In this document: piece by piece, positions 1-6,733 of the stretch | Layout: each line of letters begins with the position of its first letter | Position numbering within the stretch: position 1 is the stretch's first letter | DNA from: Competibacteraceae bacterium UBA2792 | GTDB taxonomy: Bacteria > Pseudomonadota > Gammaproteobacteria > Competibacterales > Competibacteraceae | Assembly: GCA_002352125.1 (NCBI GenBank) | Contig: DEHU01000031.1 | Coordinates: 257-9,774 of the forward strand | Length of the DNA: 9,518 nucleotides | Direction of reading: 5' to 3' | Position numbers and translations under genes: made by a program | The notes under the pieces: model-generated | Database searches by the model: none | What the model saw: only the letters and a program-made list of their open reading frames with translations | Told to the model about the DNA's origin: nothing

Positions 1-972
1 GAAGTAGCGAAAGTCGTCCGGTGTGCCAAAGCGGCTGGTCGGCGCGTAGTAGCCAGTGGTCTGGTAACCCCACGAAGCGTCGTAAGGGTGTTCGGTGATC
101 GGCAGCAGTTCGATGTGGCTAAAACCCATGTCCTTGATGTAATCGACCAGTTGGTGCGCGAGTTCCCGGTAGTTCAGGAACTCGCCTTCCGGTCCGCGCC
201 GCCACGAGCCGAGATGGATTTCGTAGATGGACATCGATGCGTGCAGCCAGTCGGCGTTTTTGCGCTTGTTCATCCAATCCTCGTCCCGCCAAGCGTACTG
301 GTCTGGCTTGGGGACGATGGTGGCGGTGCTGGGGCGCATTTCGAAATGCTGGCCGTAGGGATCGGATTTCAGAAAAATCGTCCCGCTATGGCGATTGCGG
401 ATCTCGAATTTGTACAGATCGCCCGGATACAAGTTGGGGATAAACAGCTCCCAGACGCCGCTGCCACCGCGGACCCGCATCGGATGAATCCGGCCGTCCC
501 AGCGGTTGAAGCTACCGACCACGCTGACCCGTTCGGCGTTGGGTGCCCAGACCGCAAACAGCACGCCGGGGATGCCATCCGCAGTATGCAGATGGGCGCC
601 GAGAAACCGGTAGGCGTGCCAATGCTTGCCTTCGCCGAACAAATACAGGTCGAAATCGGGCAATTGTGGCGGAAAGCAGTACGGATCGTAGGAAATGTGC
701 TCGTGGTGGTCGGAATCGCGCCAGATCAATCGGTAGCGGTCGGGAACTTGCTCGGGTTTACCTTGCCACTCGAACAGATCGGTGTTCGGGACTCGCTGCA
801 TCGGCAGGTTGCCCTCGGCGATGTGAACCTCTTGGGCATAAGGTAGATGGGCGCGAACCACGACCTTCTTGTCCTGGGGATGACGGCCCAGCACGGCGAA
901 GGGGTCATGATGGCGGGCTTCGAGGATTCGTCGTAATTCGGGTTGAATTTTCGGGCTCGTCACGTTTTTCAT
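1..972 (-). CDS. glgB: 1,4-alpha-glucan branching enzyme GlgB, N-terminal part (3' end outside window)
   Basis: Transfers alpha-1,4 chain segments to alpha-1,6 positions during glycogen synthesis in the cytoplasm. Reading the minus strand from the ATG at 972 gives 324 open codons to the window edge. The translation opens MKNVTSPKIQPELRRILEAR and follows E. coli GlgB closely from memory: HHDPFAVLG near residue 21, GVLFAVWAPNAERVSVVG and FNRWDGRIHPM around 135-165, SGVWELFIP, then IYEIHLGSWRR and HIELLPITEHPYDASWGYQ near the end. It therefore covers the N1 domain, the CBM48 domain and the start of the GH13 barrel; the catalytic Asp and Glu lie beyond the edge. The start is not secure. AGG abuts the ATG with no spacing, while a GTG three codons in has AGGA 8 bases upstream. 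It is transcribed away from the cytochrome gene. Whether other glg genes follow cannot be seen. Confidence 0.96.
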   Translation of the reverse strand, partial: MKNVTSPKIQPELRRILEARHHDPFAVLGRHPQDKKVVVRAHLPYAQEVHIAEGNLPMQRVPNTDLFEWQGKPEQVPDRYRLIWRDSDHHEHISYDPYCFPPQLPDFDLYLFGEGKHWHAYRFLGAHLHTADGIPGVLFAVWAPNAERVSVVGSFNRWDGRIHPMRVRGGSGVWELFIPNLYPGDLYKFEIRNRHSGTIFLKSDPYGQHFEMRPSTATIVPKPDQYAWRDEDWMNKRKNADWLHASMSIYEIHLGSWRRGPEGEFLNYRELAHQLVDYIKDMGFSHIELLPITEHPYDASWGYQTTGYYAPTSRFGTPDDFRYF

Positions 973-1088
973 CCTGTTGTGTTGACGGTTGAGGGTGATG
1001 CCCGACGGCGGTTGGCGCGCCAGACCGCGAATGGCCTGCTGGTGATGCCACTAGCGTTGCGGCGTTGCTTGACATCGGGTAAGTGGCG

Positions 1089-1115
1089 GGCGCTTGGAGA
1101 TGGGCGCCAAGCGCC
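1089..1115. repeat. Perfect 9-bp inverted repeat in the glgB leader region
   Basis: GGCGCTTGG at 1089-1097 and CCAAGCGCC at 1107-1115 are exact reverse complements with a 9-nt loop. There is no T tract on either side, so it does not look like an intrinsic terminator. On the minus strand it would sit inside the glgB 5' leader, downstream of the candidate -10 at 1140-1145, where it could affect mRNA stability or translation. That role is inferred from position only. Confidence 0.55.
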
Positions 1116-1139
1116 GAGCGCACCAATTATTATCGCTTC

Positions 1140-1145
1140 ATTATA
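1140..1145 (-). promoter_or_regulatory. Candidate -10 element for glgB
   Basis: The minus strand reads a perfect TATAAT here, in a local AT-rich patch. No convincing -35 hexamer lies 16-18 bases upstream, so an activator or another sigma factor may be involved, or the match may be chance. Use of this site would give a leader of about 160 nt before the glgB start, containing the 1089-1115 hairpin. Confidence 0.3.
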
Positions 1146-1223
1146 ACGCGAATCGCCCAAAGGATGGTTTTCCGTAAGGGTATCGCGGCGGCTGGGGCGA
1201 AAAGCGAACGTTGCCGTTCGATG

Positions 1224-1279
1224 GGCCGGTACCGGGCCCGAGCCGGCGGTCGATTCGGGGTCGGCGACGAGCGCCGGCT
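1224..1279. repeat. Cluster of GC-rich inverted repeats between glgB and the cytochrome gene
   Basis: CCGGTACCGG at 1227-1236 is a perfect 10-bp palindrome, flanked by GGG (1224-1226) and CCC (1238-1240) that can also pair around a one-base bulge. Directly after it, AGCCGGCG (1242-1249) pairs with CGCCGGCT (1272-1279). The stem continues inward with GTCG (1250-1253) against CGAC (1265-1268), leaving a 3-nt bulge and a 12-nt loop. Both structures lie in non-coding DNA, upstream of the candidate promoters on either side. They could be REP-like elements or binding sites; a second genomic copy would be needed to call them a repeat family. Confidence 0.5.
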
Positions 1280-1347
1280 GTTCGGGATTAATCGGATCTC
1301 GACCTTGCGGGTAAAGCCGGCCTTGATCGGCATCGATCCGGATCGCG

Positions 1348-1364
1348 AATCGATCAAATCGATT
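1348..1364. repeat. 7-bp inverted repeat AATCGAT-CAA-ATCGATT in a GATC-rich patch
   Basis: AATCGAT at 1348-1354 and ATCGATT at 1358-1364 are exact reverse complements with a 3-bp centre, giving a 17-bp dyad typical in size of a helix-turn-helix repressor site. It lies about 150 bp upstream of the cytochrome gene and about 200 bp from the candidate glgB -10. Five GATC tetramers occur between 1295 and 1355. No regulator is identified. The remainder of 973-1513 contains no convincing coding sequence on either strand. Confidence 0.4.
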
Positions 1365-1513
1365 TTGATTGTAGCTTATCTCGGCTGGGGTAGTTCGTGA
1401 GGAAGAGATTCGTCGTATGCTGGCATCCCCGCGTCCCCGTAGTCTGATAAGATTATGGCCGTACCATCCATAACGATTTACGATTCGACTAAAACGCGTT
1501 CGAAGGGCGATCC

Positions 1514-1909
1514 ATGAACTCTCGTAAACTGCTTGCATTCGCGTTGGTTTTGGGGCTGGGCATGTCAGCGGGCTGTTCCGGCGAAAAAACGGATAAGCCA
1601 GTGAGCTTCCAGAAGGACGTGTATCCGATTTTGAAAGCGAGCTGCGCGGAGTGCCATACCCCGCCCGATGGCGAGGGTTACCAAAAGAGTGGTCTGGCGG
1701 TGAGCACGTATGAGGAATTGATGAAAGGGACCAAGATGGGCCCGGTCATCATCCCCGGCCAAAGCTTGAACAGTAGCTTGAACCGGCTGATCGAAGGCCG
1801 GCCCGGCGTGAATCCTTCCATCCAGATGCCCCACGGCAAGGTGAAGCTGCCGGAGGAAAAATTGGTCATGATCCGCAAATGGGTGGATCAGGGCGCCAAA
1901 AACAATTAG
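1514..1909 (+). CDS. Small c-type cytochrome lipoprotein (PSCyt1-like, monoheme)
   Basis: 131 residues, preceded by AAGGG (1503-1507 region) 7 bases before the ATG. Residues 1-20 form a lipoprotein signal: a short basic start, a hydrophobic stretch LLAFALVLGLGM, and the lipobox-like SAGC with Cys21, so the mature protein is probably tethered in the cell envelope facing the periplasm. Position -3 is Ser rather than the usual Leu, so the lipobox is not ideal. A single heme c motif CAECH sits at 44-48 after DVYPILKASC, and Met105 in the QMPHG segment is the likely second axial ligand. The ending MIRKWVDQGAK is typical of the planctomycete-type cytochrome c domain also widespread in proteobacteria. 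It probably carries electrons, but no partner oxidase or dehydrogenase is next to it, so its pathway is unknown. It stands alone, 186 bp before relA. Confidence 0.88.
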   Translation: MNSRKLLAFALVLGLGMSAGCSGEKTDKPVSFQKDVYPILKASCAECHTPPDGEGYQKSGLAVSTYEELMKGTKMGPVIIPGQSLNSSLNRLIEGRPGVNPSIQMPHGKVKLPEEKLVMIRKWVDQGAKNN

Positions 1910-1916
1910 CCGCCCT

Positions 1917-1969
1917 CGCGCCTTCCCCGTTTTTATCCGCCAATTTTCTTCCGGGCCGGGGGAGGCGCG
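1917..1969. repeat. 12-bp inverted repeat after the cytochrome gene
   Basis: CGCGCCTTCCCC at 1917-1928 can pair with GGGGGAGGCGCG at 1958-1969 over all 12 positions with a single G-T wobble, leaving a 29-nt loop. The left arm begins 8 bp after the cytochrome stop codon. No T run follows on either strand, so it is not a canonical intrinsic terminator. It may instead act as a 3' stability hairpin or Rho-assisted stop. Confidence 0.45.
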
Positions 1970-2085
1970 ATATCCGCTGGATTTTCGCAAAAAACCAAAT
2001 TCGAATCCGTCCGCCCGAATTCCCTGTTTTCTGCCGTGCCGGTTTTTCGGCGTCGGCGCAGTGTTCCATTATTGGATCGCTTTCT

Positions 2086-2098
2086 GGGGATGCATATG
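2086..2098 (+). promoter_or_regulatory. Ribosome binding site that fixes the relA start
   Basis: GGGGA at 2086-2090 is followed after 5 bases by ATG at 2096-2098. The same frame is open back to a GTG at 2036, but that start lacks a Shine-Dalgarno match and would add a basic stretch (FRRRRS) not expected of RelA. The protein from 2096 begins MVSSRQTA, resembling the MVAVRSAH opening of E. coli RelA. ATG 2090 overlaps the binding site and is less likely. Confidence 0.65.
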
Positions 2099-4243
2099 GT
2101 CAGCTCTAGGCAAACCGCGCTGGTTGGTGCGGATTTCGACACTTGGCTGGACACGCTTCGAGTTTGCTGGTCGGCTTCTCAAATCGAGAGCGTCAGAAAC
2201 GCTTACGCCCTGAGCGGCGAACCGGATTTGGCGGTCGCCGATCTGCTGGCCGACTTGGGCATGGAGCACGACGTAGTAGCCGCCGCGCTATTGCACGAGC
2301 CGGTTGCGGCCGGCCGGATCAAGCTCAAGCTGGTCGAGGAAGAGTTTGGTTCGATGATCGCGCGCCTAGTGGACGGCATCGCTAGGCTCGACGCGATTGG
2401 CGAATTGCATCAGAACGGCCAGCACGTTGGTCGGCAGTTGGAAAACCTGCGCAAGATGCTGCTGGCGATGGCGCAGGACGTGCGGGTCGTGCTCATCAAG
2501 CTGGCGATGCGGTTGCACACTCTGCGCCAGCTTGGCCGGGGAGTGCCAGCCGAAGAACAGCAGCGCATCGCCCAAGAGACGCTGGATGTTTTCACGCCTT
2601 TGGCCAACCGGCTCGGAATCGGCCGCCTCAAGTGGGAAATGGAGGATTTGGCCCTGCGCTATCTGGACCCGGCGGTTTACAAGCAGATCGCCGCCGCGCT
2701 CGACGAACGCCGCGCCGACCGGGAACGCTACATCGCCCGGGTCATGGAGGAACTGCGCGGATATTTGCGGCAAGCTCATATCGGCGCCGAAGTTAGCGGC
2801 CGGGTCAAGCACATCTACAGCATCTGGCGGAAGATGCAGCGCAAGAAGCTATCGTTCGAGCAGATTTTCGACGTGCGAGCGATGCGGGTGATGGTGGAGA
2901 CGGTGAACGATTGCTACGCTGCGCTCGGCGTGGTGCACGCGCACTGGAACCACATTCATCGGGAGTTCGACGACTACATCGCGCATCCCAAGCCCAACGG
3001 TTATCAGTCCTTGCATACAGCGGTGGTGGGGCCGGAAGGTCGAGCGGTAGAAGTGCAGATCCGAACTTTTACGATGCACCAAAACGCCGAGCTGGGGGTC
3101 GCCGCCCATTGGCGTTATAAGGAAGATGACGAAGGGCCAGGCGACACGGCCGAACGGCAAATCGTTTGGCTGCGGCAGATGCTGGAATACCGGGACGAGG
3201 AGACGGACGATGGCGATCTGCTCGATCGGTTAAAAGCCGAAGCTTTTCAGGACCGGGTCTATGCCATCACCCCCAAGGGCGCCATCGTCGAGTTGCCCCA
3301 GGGGGCGACGCCGCTGGATTTCGCCTACCACATCCACACCGAAGTCGGGCATCGTTGCCGGGGCGCCAAGGTCAATGGCCGCATCGTGCCGCTGACCTAC
3401 GAGCTCAAGAACGGCGAGCAGGTGGACGTGTTGACCGCCAAGACCGGCGGTCCGAGCCGCGACTGGCTCAGCCCGCATCTGGGTTACGCCAAGACCAACC
3501 GCGCCAGGGCCAAGATCCGGCAATGGTTCATCCAGCAAGATCAAGACAAAAGCATCGTGGCTGGCCGCACCGCGTTGGAGCGGGAATTTCAGCGGCTGGG
3601 CATCCGGCATCTCAAGCTGGAAAAGGTCGCCGAGAGGCTTGGCTTCTCCAAACCGGAAGATTTGTTCGCCGCCGTCGGCCACGGCGCGCTGACCACCGCC
3701 CAAGTGGTGGTCAAAATTCAAGATTTGCTCCCGGCACCGCCCGTCACCAAAGAGGGCCAGCCGACCGCGCGCAAGGCCAAACCGCCGGAGTCGAGCAAGG
3801 ACAGCGTGCGGATTCGCGGAGTGGGTAGCCTGCTCACTCAGTTGGCGCAGTGCTGCCAGCCGGCGCCGTTCGAGCCGATTGCCGGTTACATCACCCAAGG
3901 ACGCGGCGTGACTATCCACCGGCAGGATTGCGCCAATTTTCTCGGGCTGGCCAGCCAGCACCACGAGCGCATCATCGAAGTGGGATGGGGCGAGACGCCG
4001 GCCACCTATCCGGTGGATATCATGATCGTCGCTCACGATCGTTCCGGGTTGCTGCGCGACATCGCTTCGATTCTGGCCAATGACCAAGTCAACGTCTTGG
4101 GAGCAAATACCCTGACCGATAAGGAAACATCCATCGCCCGCATGGGGTTGACTCTCGAAATCACCGACGTGGTACAACTCAGTCGAGTGCTCGATAAAAT
4201 CGGCCAGCTACCCAACGTCGTGGAGGCGTACCGGAAGAACTGA
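2096..4243 (+). CDS. relA: GTP pyrophosphokinase RelA, (p)ppGpp synthetase I
   Basis: Makes (p)ppGpp from ATP and GTP/GDP when uncharged tRNA enters the ribosome. From ATG 2096 it has 715 residues (E. coli RelA 744). The N-terminal hydrolase-like domain is degenerate: the first metal His of the HPVxVA segment is absent (GEPDLAVAD), HD is HE in ALLHEP (64-69), and the Asp of KLADR is Met138 in KLAMR, so hydrolysis is not expected. The synthetase domain is intact, with GRVKHIYSIWRKMQ around 236, FDVRAMRV around 258, and EFDDYIAHPKPNGYQSLH at 290-307. The acidic ExDD signature at 290-293 marks the RelA rather than SpoT type. TGS domain lies around 387-450, the Cys/His motif at C586-C587, H608, C612, and the ACT domain from about 640 to the end. 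These C-terminal parts bind ribosome and tRNA. A separate spoT-type hydrolase must exist elsewhere. It converges on hflD with a 9-bp gap. Confidence 0.97.
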   Translation: MVSSRQTALVGADFDTWLDTLRVCWSASQIESVRNAYALSGEPDLAVADLLADLGMEHDVVAAALLHEPVAAGRIKLKLVEEEFGSMIARLVDGIARLDAIGELHQNGQHVGRQLENLRKMLLAMAQDVRVVLIKLAMRLHTLRQLGRGVPAEEQQRIAQETLDVFTPLANRLGIGRLKWEMEDLALRYLDPAVYKQIAAALDERRADRERYIARVMEELRGYLRQAHIGAEVSGRVKHIYSIWRKMQRKKLSFEQIFDVRAMRVMVETVNDCYAALGVVHAHWNHIHREFDDYIAHPKPNGYQSLHTAVVGPEGRAVEVQIRTFTMHQNAELGVAAHWRYKEDDEGPGDTAERQIVWLRQMLEYRDEETDDGDLLDRLKAEAFQDRVYAITPKGAIVELPQGATPLDFAYHIHTEVGHRCRGAKVNGRIVPLTYELKNGEQVDVLTAKTGGPSRDWLSPHLGYAKTNRARAKIRQWFIQQDQDKSIVAGRTALEREFQRLGIRHLKLEKVAERLGFSKPEDLFAAVGHGALTTAQVVVKIQDLLPAPPVTKEGQPTARKAKPPESSKDSVRIRGVGSLLTQLAQCCQPAPFEPIAGYITQGRGVTIHRQDCANFLGLASQHHERIIEVGWGETPATYPVDIMIVAHDRSGLLRDIASILANDQVNVLGANTLTDKETSIARMGLTLEITDVVQLSRVLDKIGQLPNVVEAYRKN

Positions 4244-4244
4244 A

Positions 4245-4267
4245 GCGGGCATTCAGACGATGCCCGC
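4245..4267. terminator. Shared hairpin between convergent relA and hflD
   Basis: GCGGGCAT at 4245-4252 and ATGCCCGC at 4260-4267 form an exact 8-bp stem with a 7-nt loop. It begins 2 bases after the relA stop codon, and its loop contains the hflD stop codon (4253-4255 on the minus strand). Position between convergent genes suggests a bidirectional transcription stop or 3' protective hairpin, but neither side has a run of T, so efficiency as an intrinsic terminator is doubtful. Confidence 0.45.
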
Positions 4268-4870
4268 CAAGAGCGCGCGGGTTTCCCGCAGCAAGGCGTT
4301 GCGCCGCAGCAGCAAGGTTAGCCGGTTGCCGCCGCTTTGCCGCCACAGGGTTGCCGCGCGAATACCGGCTAGCAACAACGCCCGGATTCGGTTGGTGTTC
4401 TCGGGGTTGTTCAAATAAACCTGGGCGCCGTTAACCATGATGCGTGGCGACAAGGTGCTGACGTTTTTAAGGTAGATATCCGCGAAGCGAGCAACGGTAT
4501 TGCTGTGATTGACCGGAAAGTGGGATAGGTTTCGAATGATGTCTTCCAGGCTGGCGCCGATAGCCTGTAGCAAATCGGTGCGCCGGGACAGCTTGCGTTC
4601 CAAGCCCAGCAACGCGACCGCATATCGAGTCAATTCCATGTCGCGAGGATTGCCGAGCTGCTGCTCCAGCAGGCGCAGACCGGATTGCAAGTGGTCGGTT
4701 CCGCCGTAGACGTCACCGCTGCTGGTCGCATCGATCTTGAGCAAGCTGGCCAAACAGGTATCGACATCCTCCAAATTCGCTTGGCCGCGGCGAGCGATGC
4801 CGCGCACCAGATCGGCGGCTTGCAGGATAGCGGCCAGCGCGATGGTTCGGTCGTGGTCGGTCTGAGGCAT
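4253..4870 (-). CDS. hflD: HflD homologue (high frequency of lysogenization protein)
   Basis: 205 residues from ATG 4870, starting MPQTDHDRTIALAAILQAAD. Recognised by its alignment from memory with E. coli HflD (213 aa): GGTDHLQSGLRLLEQQL, MELTRYAVALLGLERKLS, FADIYLKNVSTLSPRIMVNG, and the near-identical LLAGIRAATLWRQSGGNRL. In E. coli this peripheral inner-membrane protein binds phage lambda CII and hastens its degradation; its bacterial role is poorly defined. The frame is open upstream to 5200, inside mnmA, but that extension is arginine-rich antisense-like sequence and the family begins at MPQ. The start lies 5 bases past the mnmA stop with no Shine-Dalgarno match (CTCCC precedes ATG), so translation is probably coupled to mnmA. 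The mnmA-hflD order matches E. coli; purB, next in E. coli, is absent here because relA converges from the other side. Confidence 0.95.
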   Translation of the reverse strand: MPQTDHDRTIALAAILQAADLVRGIARRGQANLEDVDTCLASLLKIDATSSGDVYGGTDHLQSGLRLLEQQLGNPRDMELTRYAVALLGLERKLSRRTDLLQAIGASLEDIIRNLSHFPVNHSNTVARFADIYLKNVSTLSPRIMVNGAQVYLNNPENTNRIRALLLAGIRAATLWRQSGGNRLTLLLRRNALLRETRALLAGIV

Positions 4871-4875
4871 GGGAG

Positions 4876-5991
<1,116 letters not shown>

Positions 5992-6031
5992 TTAGGTTGA
6001 GGTGGAGCGAAGCGATGTTTGCAAGAATTGT

Positions 6032-6059
6032 ATGATAGCAAAGGCACCGCAACTGGACA
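6032..6059 (-). promoter_or_regulatory. Candidate mnmA-hflD promoter
   Basis: On the minus strand TATCAT at 6032-6037 (5 of 6 to TATAAT) is preceded 16 bases upstream by TGTCCA at 6054-6059 (about 3 of 6 to TTGACA). An overlapping alternative -10, TACAAT, lies at 6027-6032. Either would give a leader of roughly 55-65 nt before the mnmA ATG. The -35 match is weak, so this is a candidate only. Confidence 0.3.
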
Positions 6060-6145
6060 CCGATTGGCAGCCAAAGAAGTGATGGATCCGCACGGGACGG
6101 AGGAGGGGGGAATAGCGATTTTCGGGCGGCGCAACGGGATCGCGC

Positions 6146-6178
6146 CCGATCCACCGGCGTAACGCGTCGATGGATCGG
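6146..6178. repeat. 8-bp inverted repeat between phasin and mnmA genes
   Basis: CCGATCCA at 6146-6153 and TGGATCGG at 6171-6178 are exact reverse complements with a 17-nt loop. It lies 17 bp past the phasin stop codon on the minus strand, where a terminator would be expected, but no T run follows. The patch 6138-6207 also holds four GATC sites. Confidence 0.4.
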
Positions 6179-6194
6179 TAAATCGGATGGGAAA

Positions 6195-6536
6195 TTATTT
6201 GCTGATCGGCAAGCTGTCTTGAACCAGCTTATCGAATTCGGCTTTGAAGCGGGTCGTCAGATCGGTTAACGCTTTGGAGTCGTCCAAAAGCTTCTGATGG
6301 AGGTTGGCGATCGATTCTGCTTGGCCGGTCAAAAAATCTCGCAGACTATCGGGATTGTCGATATTGGCGGCGGCTTTTATCCGGCCTATCGCCAGATCGA
6401 TGTACGATTGCAGCGTGTTGAGCTGGAAATTGACCAAAGCTTCCAGATTGGCGGCCGAGAGCTTGTTGGCCTTGATGACGGGATTCAGGAAAGTTTGATA
6501 CTGCTCGGAAATTTTGGTGAGCGCTTCATTTGCCAT
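6195..6536 (-). CDS. Phasin family protein (PHA granule-associated)
   Basis: 113 residues, starting MANEALTKISEQYQTFLNPVIKANKLSAANLEALVNFQ. Phasins coat the surface of intracellular polyhydroxyalkanoate granules and control their number and size. The assignment rests on the family pattern: small, cysteine-free, fully helical and amphipathic, with the characteristic central part LEALVNFQLNTLQSYIDLAIGRIKAAANI followed by a linker (DNPDSLRDFLTGQ) and a second helix pair (SIANLHQKLLDDSKALTDLTTRFKAEFDKLV). The ATG at 6536 has GGAG 7 bases upstream, a good ribosome binding site. It is divergent from rdgC and has its own candidate promoter. No PHA synthase or depolymerase is in the window, so it is an isolated phasin locus. 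A non-PHA phasin-like protein cannot be excluded, but the family call is fairly secure. Confidence 0.87.
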   Translation of the reverse strand: MANEALTKISEQYQTFLNPVIKANKLSAANLEALVNFQLNTLQSYIDLAIGRIKAAANIDNPDSLRDFLTGQAESIANLHQKLLDDSKALTDLTTRFKAEFDKLVQDSLPISK

Positions 6537-6580
6537 GCCAGGTCTCCGCGAGGATGTTGGTCGAAGATCGTCGATCCTAT

Positions 6581-6590
6581 CGAAATTTCG
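6581..6590. promoter_or_regulatory. Perfect 10-bp palindrome at the predicted phasin transcription start
   Basis: CGAAATTTCG is its own reverse complement and falls exactly where the candidate phasin promoter would initiate. Such a location suits an operator, but no regulator is known and a 10-bp palindrome can occur by chance. Confidence 0.3.
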
Positions 6591-6594
6591 CGAT

Positions 6595-6661
6595 GCAGCA
6601 TAACGCTATTTTTGCTGCAATGCAATATGATGCCGACGTTTCGCTGCCGCGCAGCATAACG
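6595..6661. repeat. 11-bp direct repeat in the phasin-rdgC divergent region
   Basis: GCAGCATAACG occurs at 6595-6605 and again at 6651-6661, 56 bp apart. The first copy overlaps the candidate phasin -10, and the second ends 12 bp before the candidate rdgC -35. An exact 11-mer repeat within 70 bp in a 197-bp divergent promoter region suggests a pair of binding sites for one regulator. Confidence 0.5.
6597..6625 (-). promoter_or_regulatory. Candidate phasin promoter
   Basis: Minus strand TTGCAT at 6620-6625 (first three bases match TTGACA) and TATGCT at 6597-6602 (4 of 6 to TATAAT) are separated by exactly 17 bases. Transcription would start near 6590, leaving a leader of about 55 nt with the GGAG ribosome binding site. 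The interval is unusually rich in TGC/GCA (TTGCATTGCAGC), including GCAGCA at 6595-6600 against TGCTGC at 6613-6618. TGC-rich sites of this kind are reported for the PHA repressor PhaR in other bacteria, so PhaR control is a reasonable inference. Confidence 0.4.
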
Positions 6662-6672
6662 GGTGGACCGAG

Positions 6673-6702
6673 TTGGTGACGAGCAAACGGTTGGCAGATA
6701 AT
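6673..6702 (+). promoter_or_regulatory. Candidate rdgC promoter
   Basis: TTGGTG at 6673-6678 and GATAAT at 6697-6702 (5 of 6 to the -10 consensus) are 18 bases apart. Transcription would begin around 6709, giving a short leader of about 25 nt. The -35 hexamer matches only in its TTG. Confidence 0.35.
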
Positions 6703-6733
6703 ACTCAACTTTTGCACGAAAGTATCTTTCCCA

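Noticed and set aside
88..846. Plus-strand open frame of 252 codons
   Set aside because: It is antisense to glgB, whose minus-strand translation matches the branching enzyme throughout.
1083..1400. Plus-strand open frame of 105 codons in the same intergenic region
   Set aside because: No family resemblance and no ribosome binding site; composition resembles random GC-rich translation.
969..1538. Minus-strand open frame of 189 codons over the glgB/cytochrome intergenic region
   Set aside because: Arg/Ser-rich composition without recognisable motifs, overlaps the start of the cytochrome gene and the glgB start, and covers inverted repeats and a candidate promoter.
3230..4177. Minus-strand open frame of 315 codons
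   Set aside because: Antisense shadow of relA, whose synthetase, TGS and ACT domains are unambiguous.
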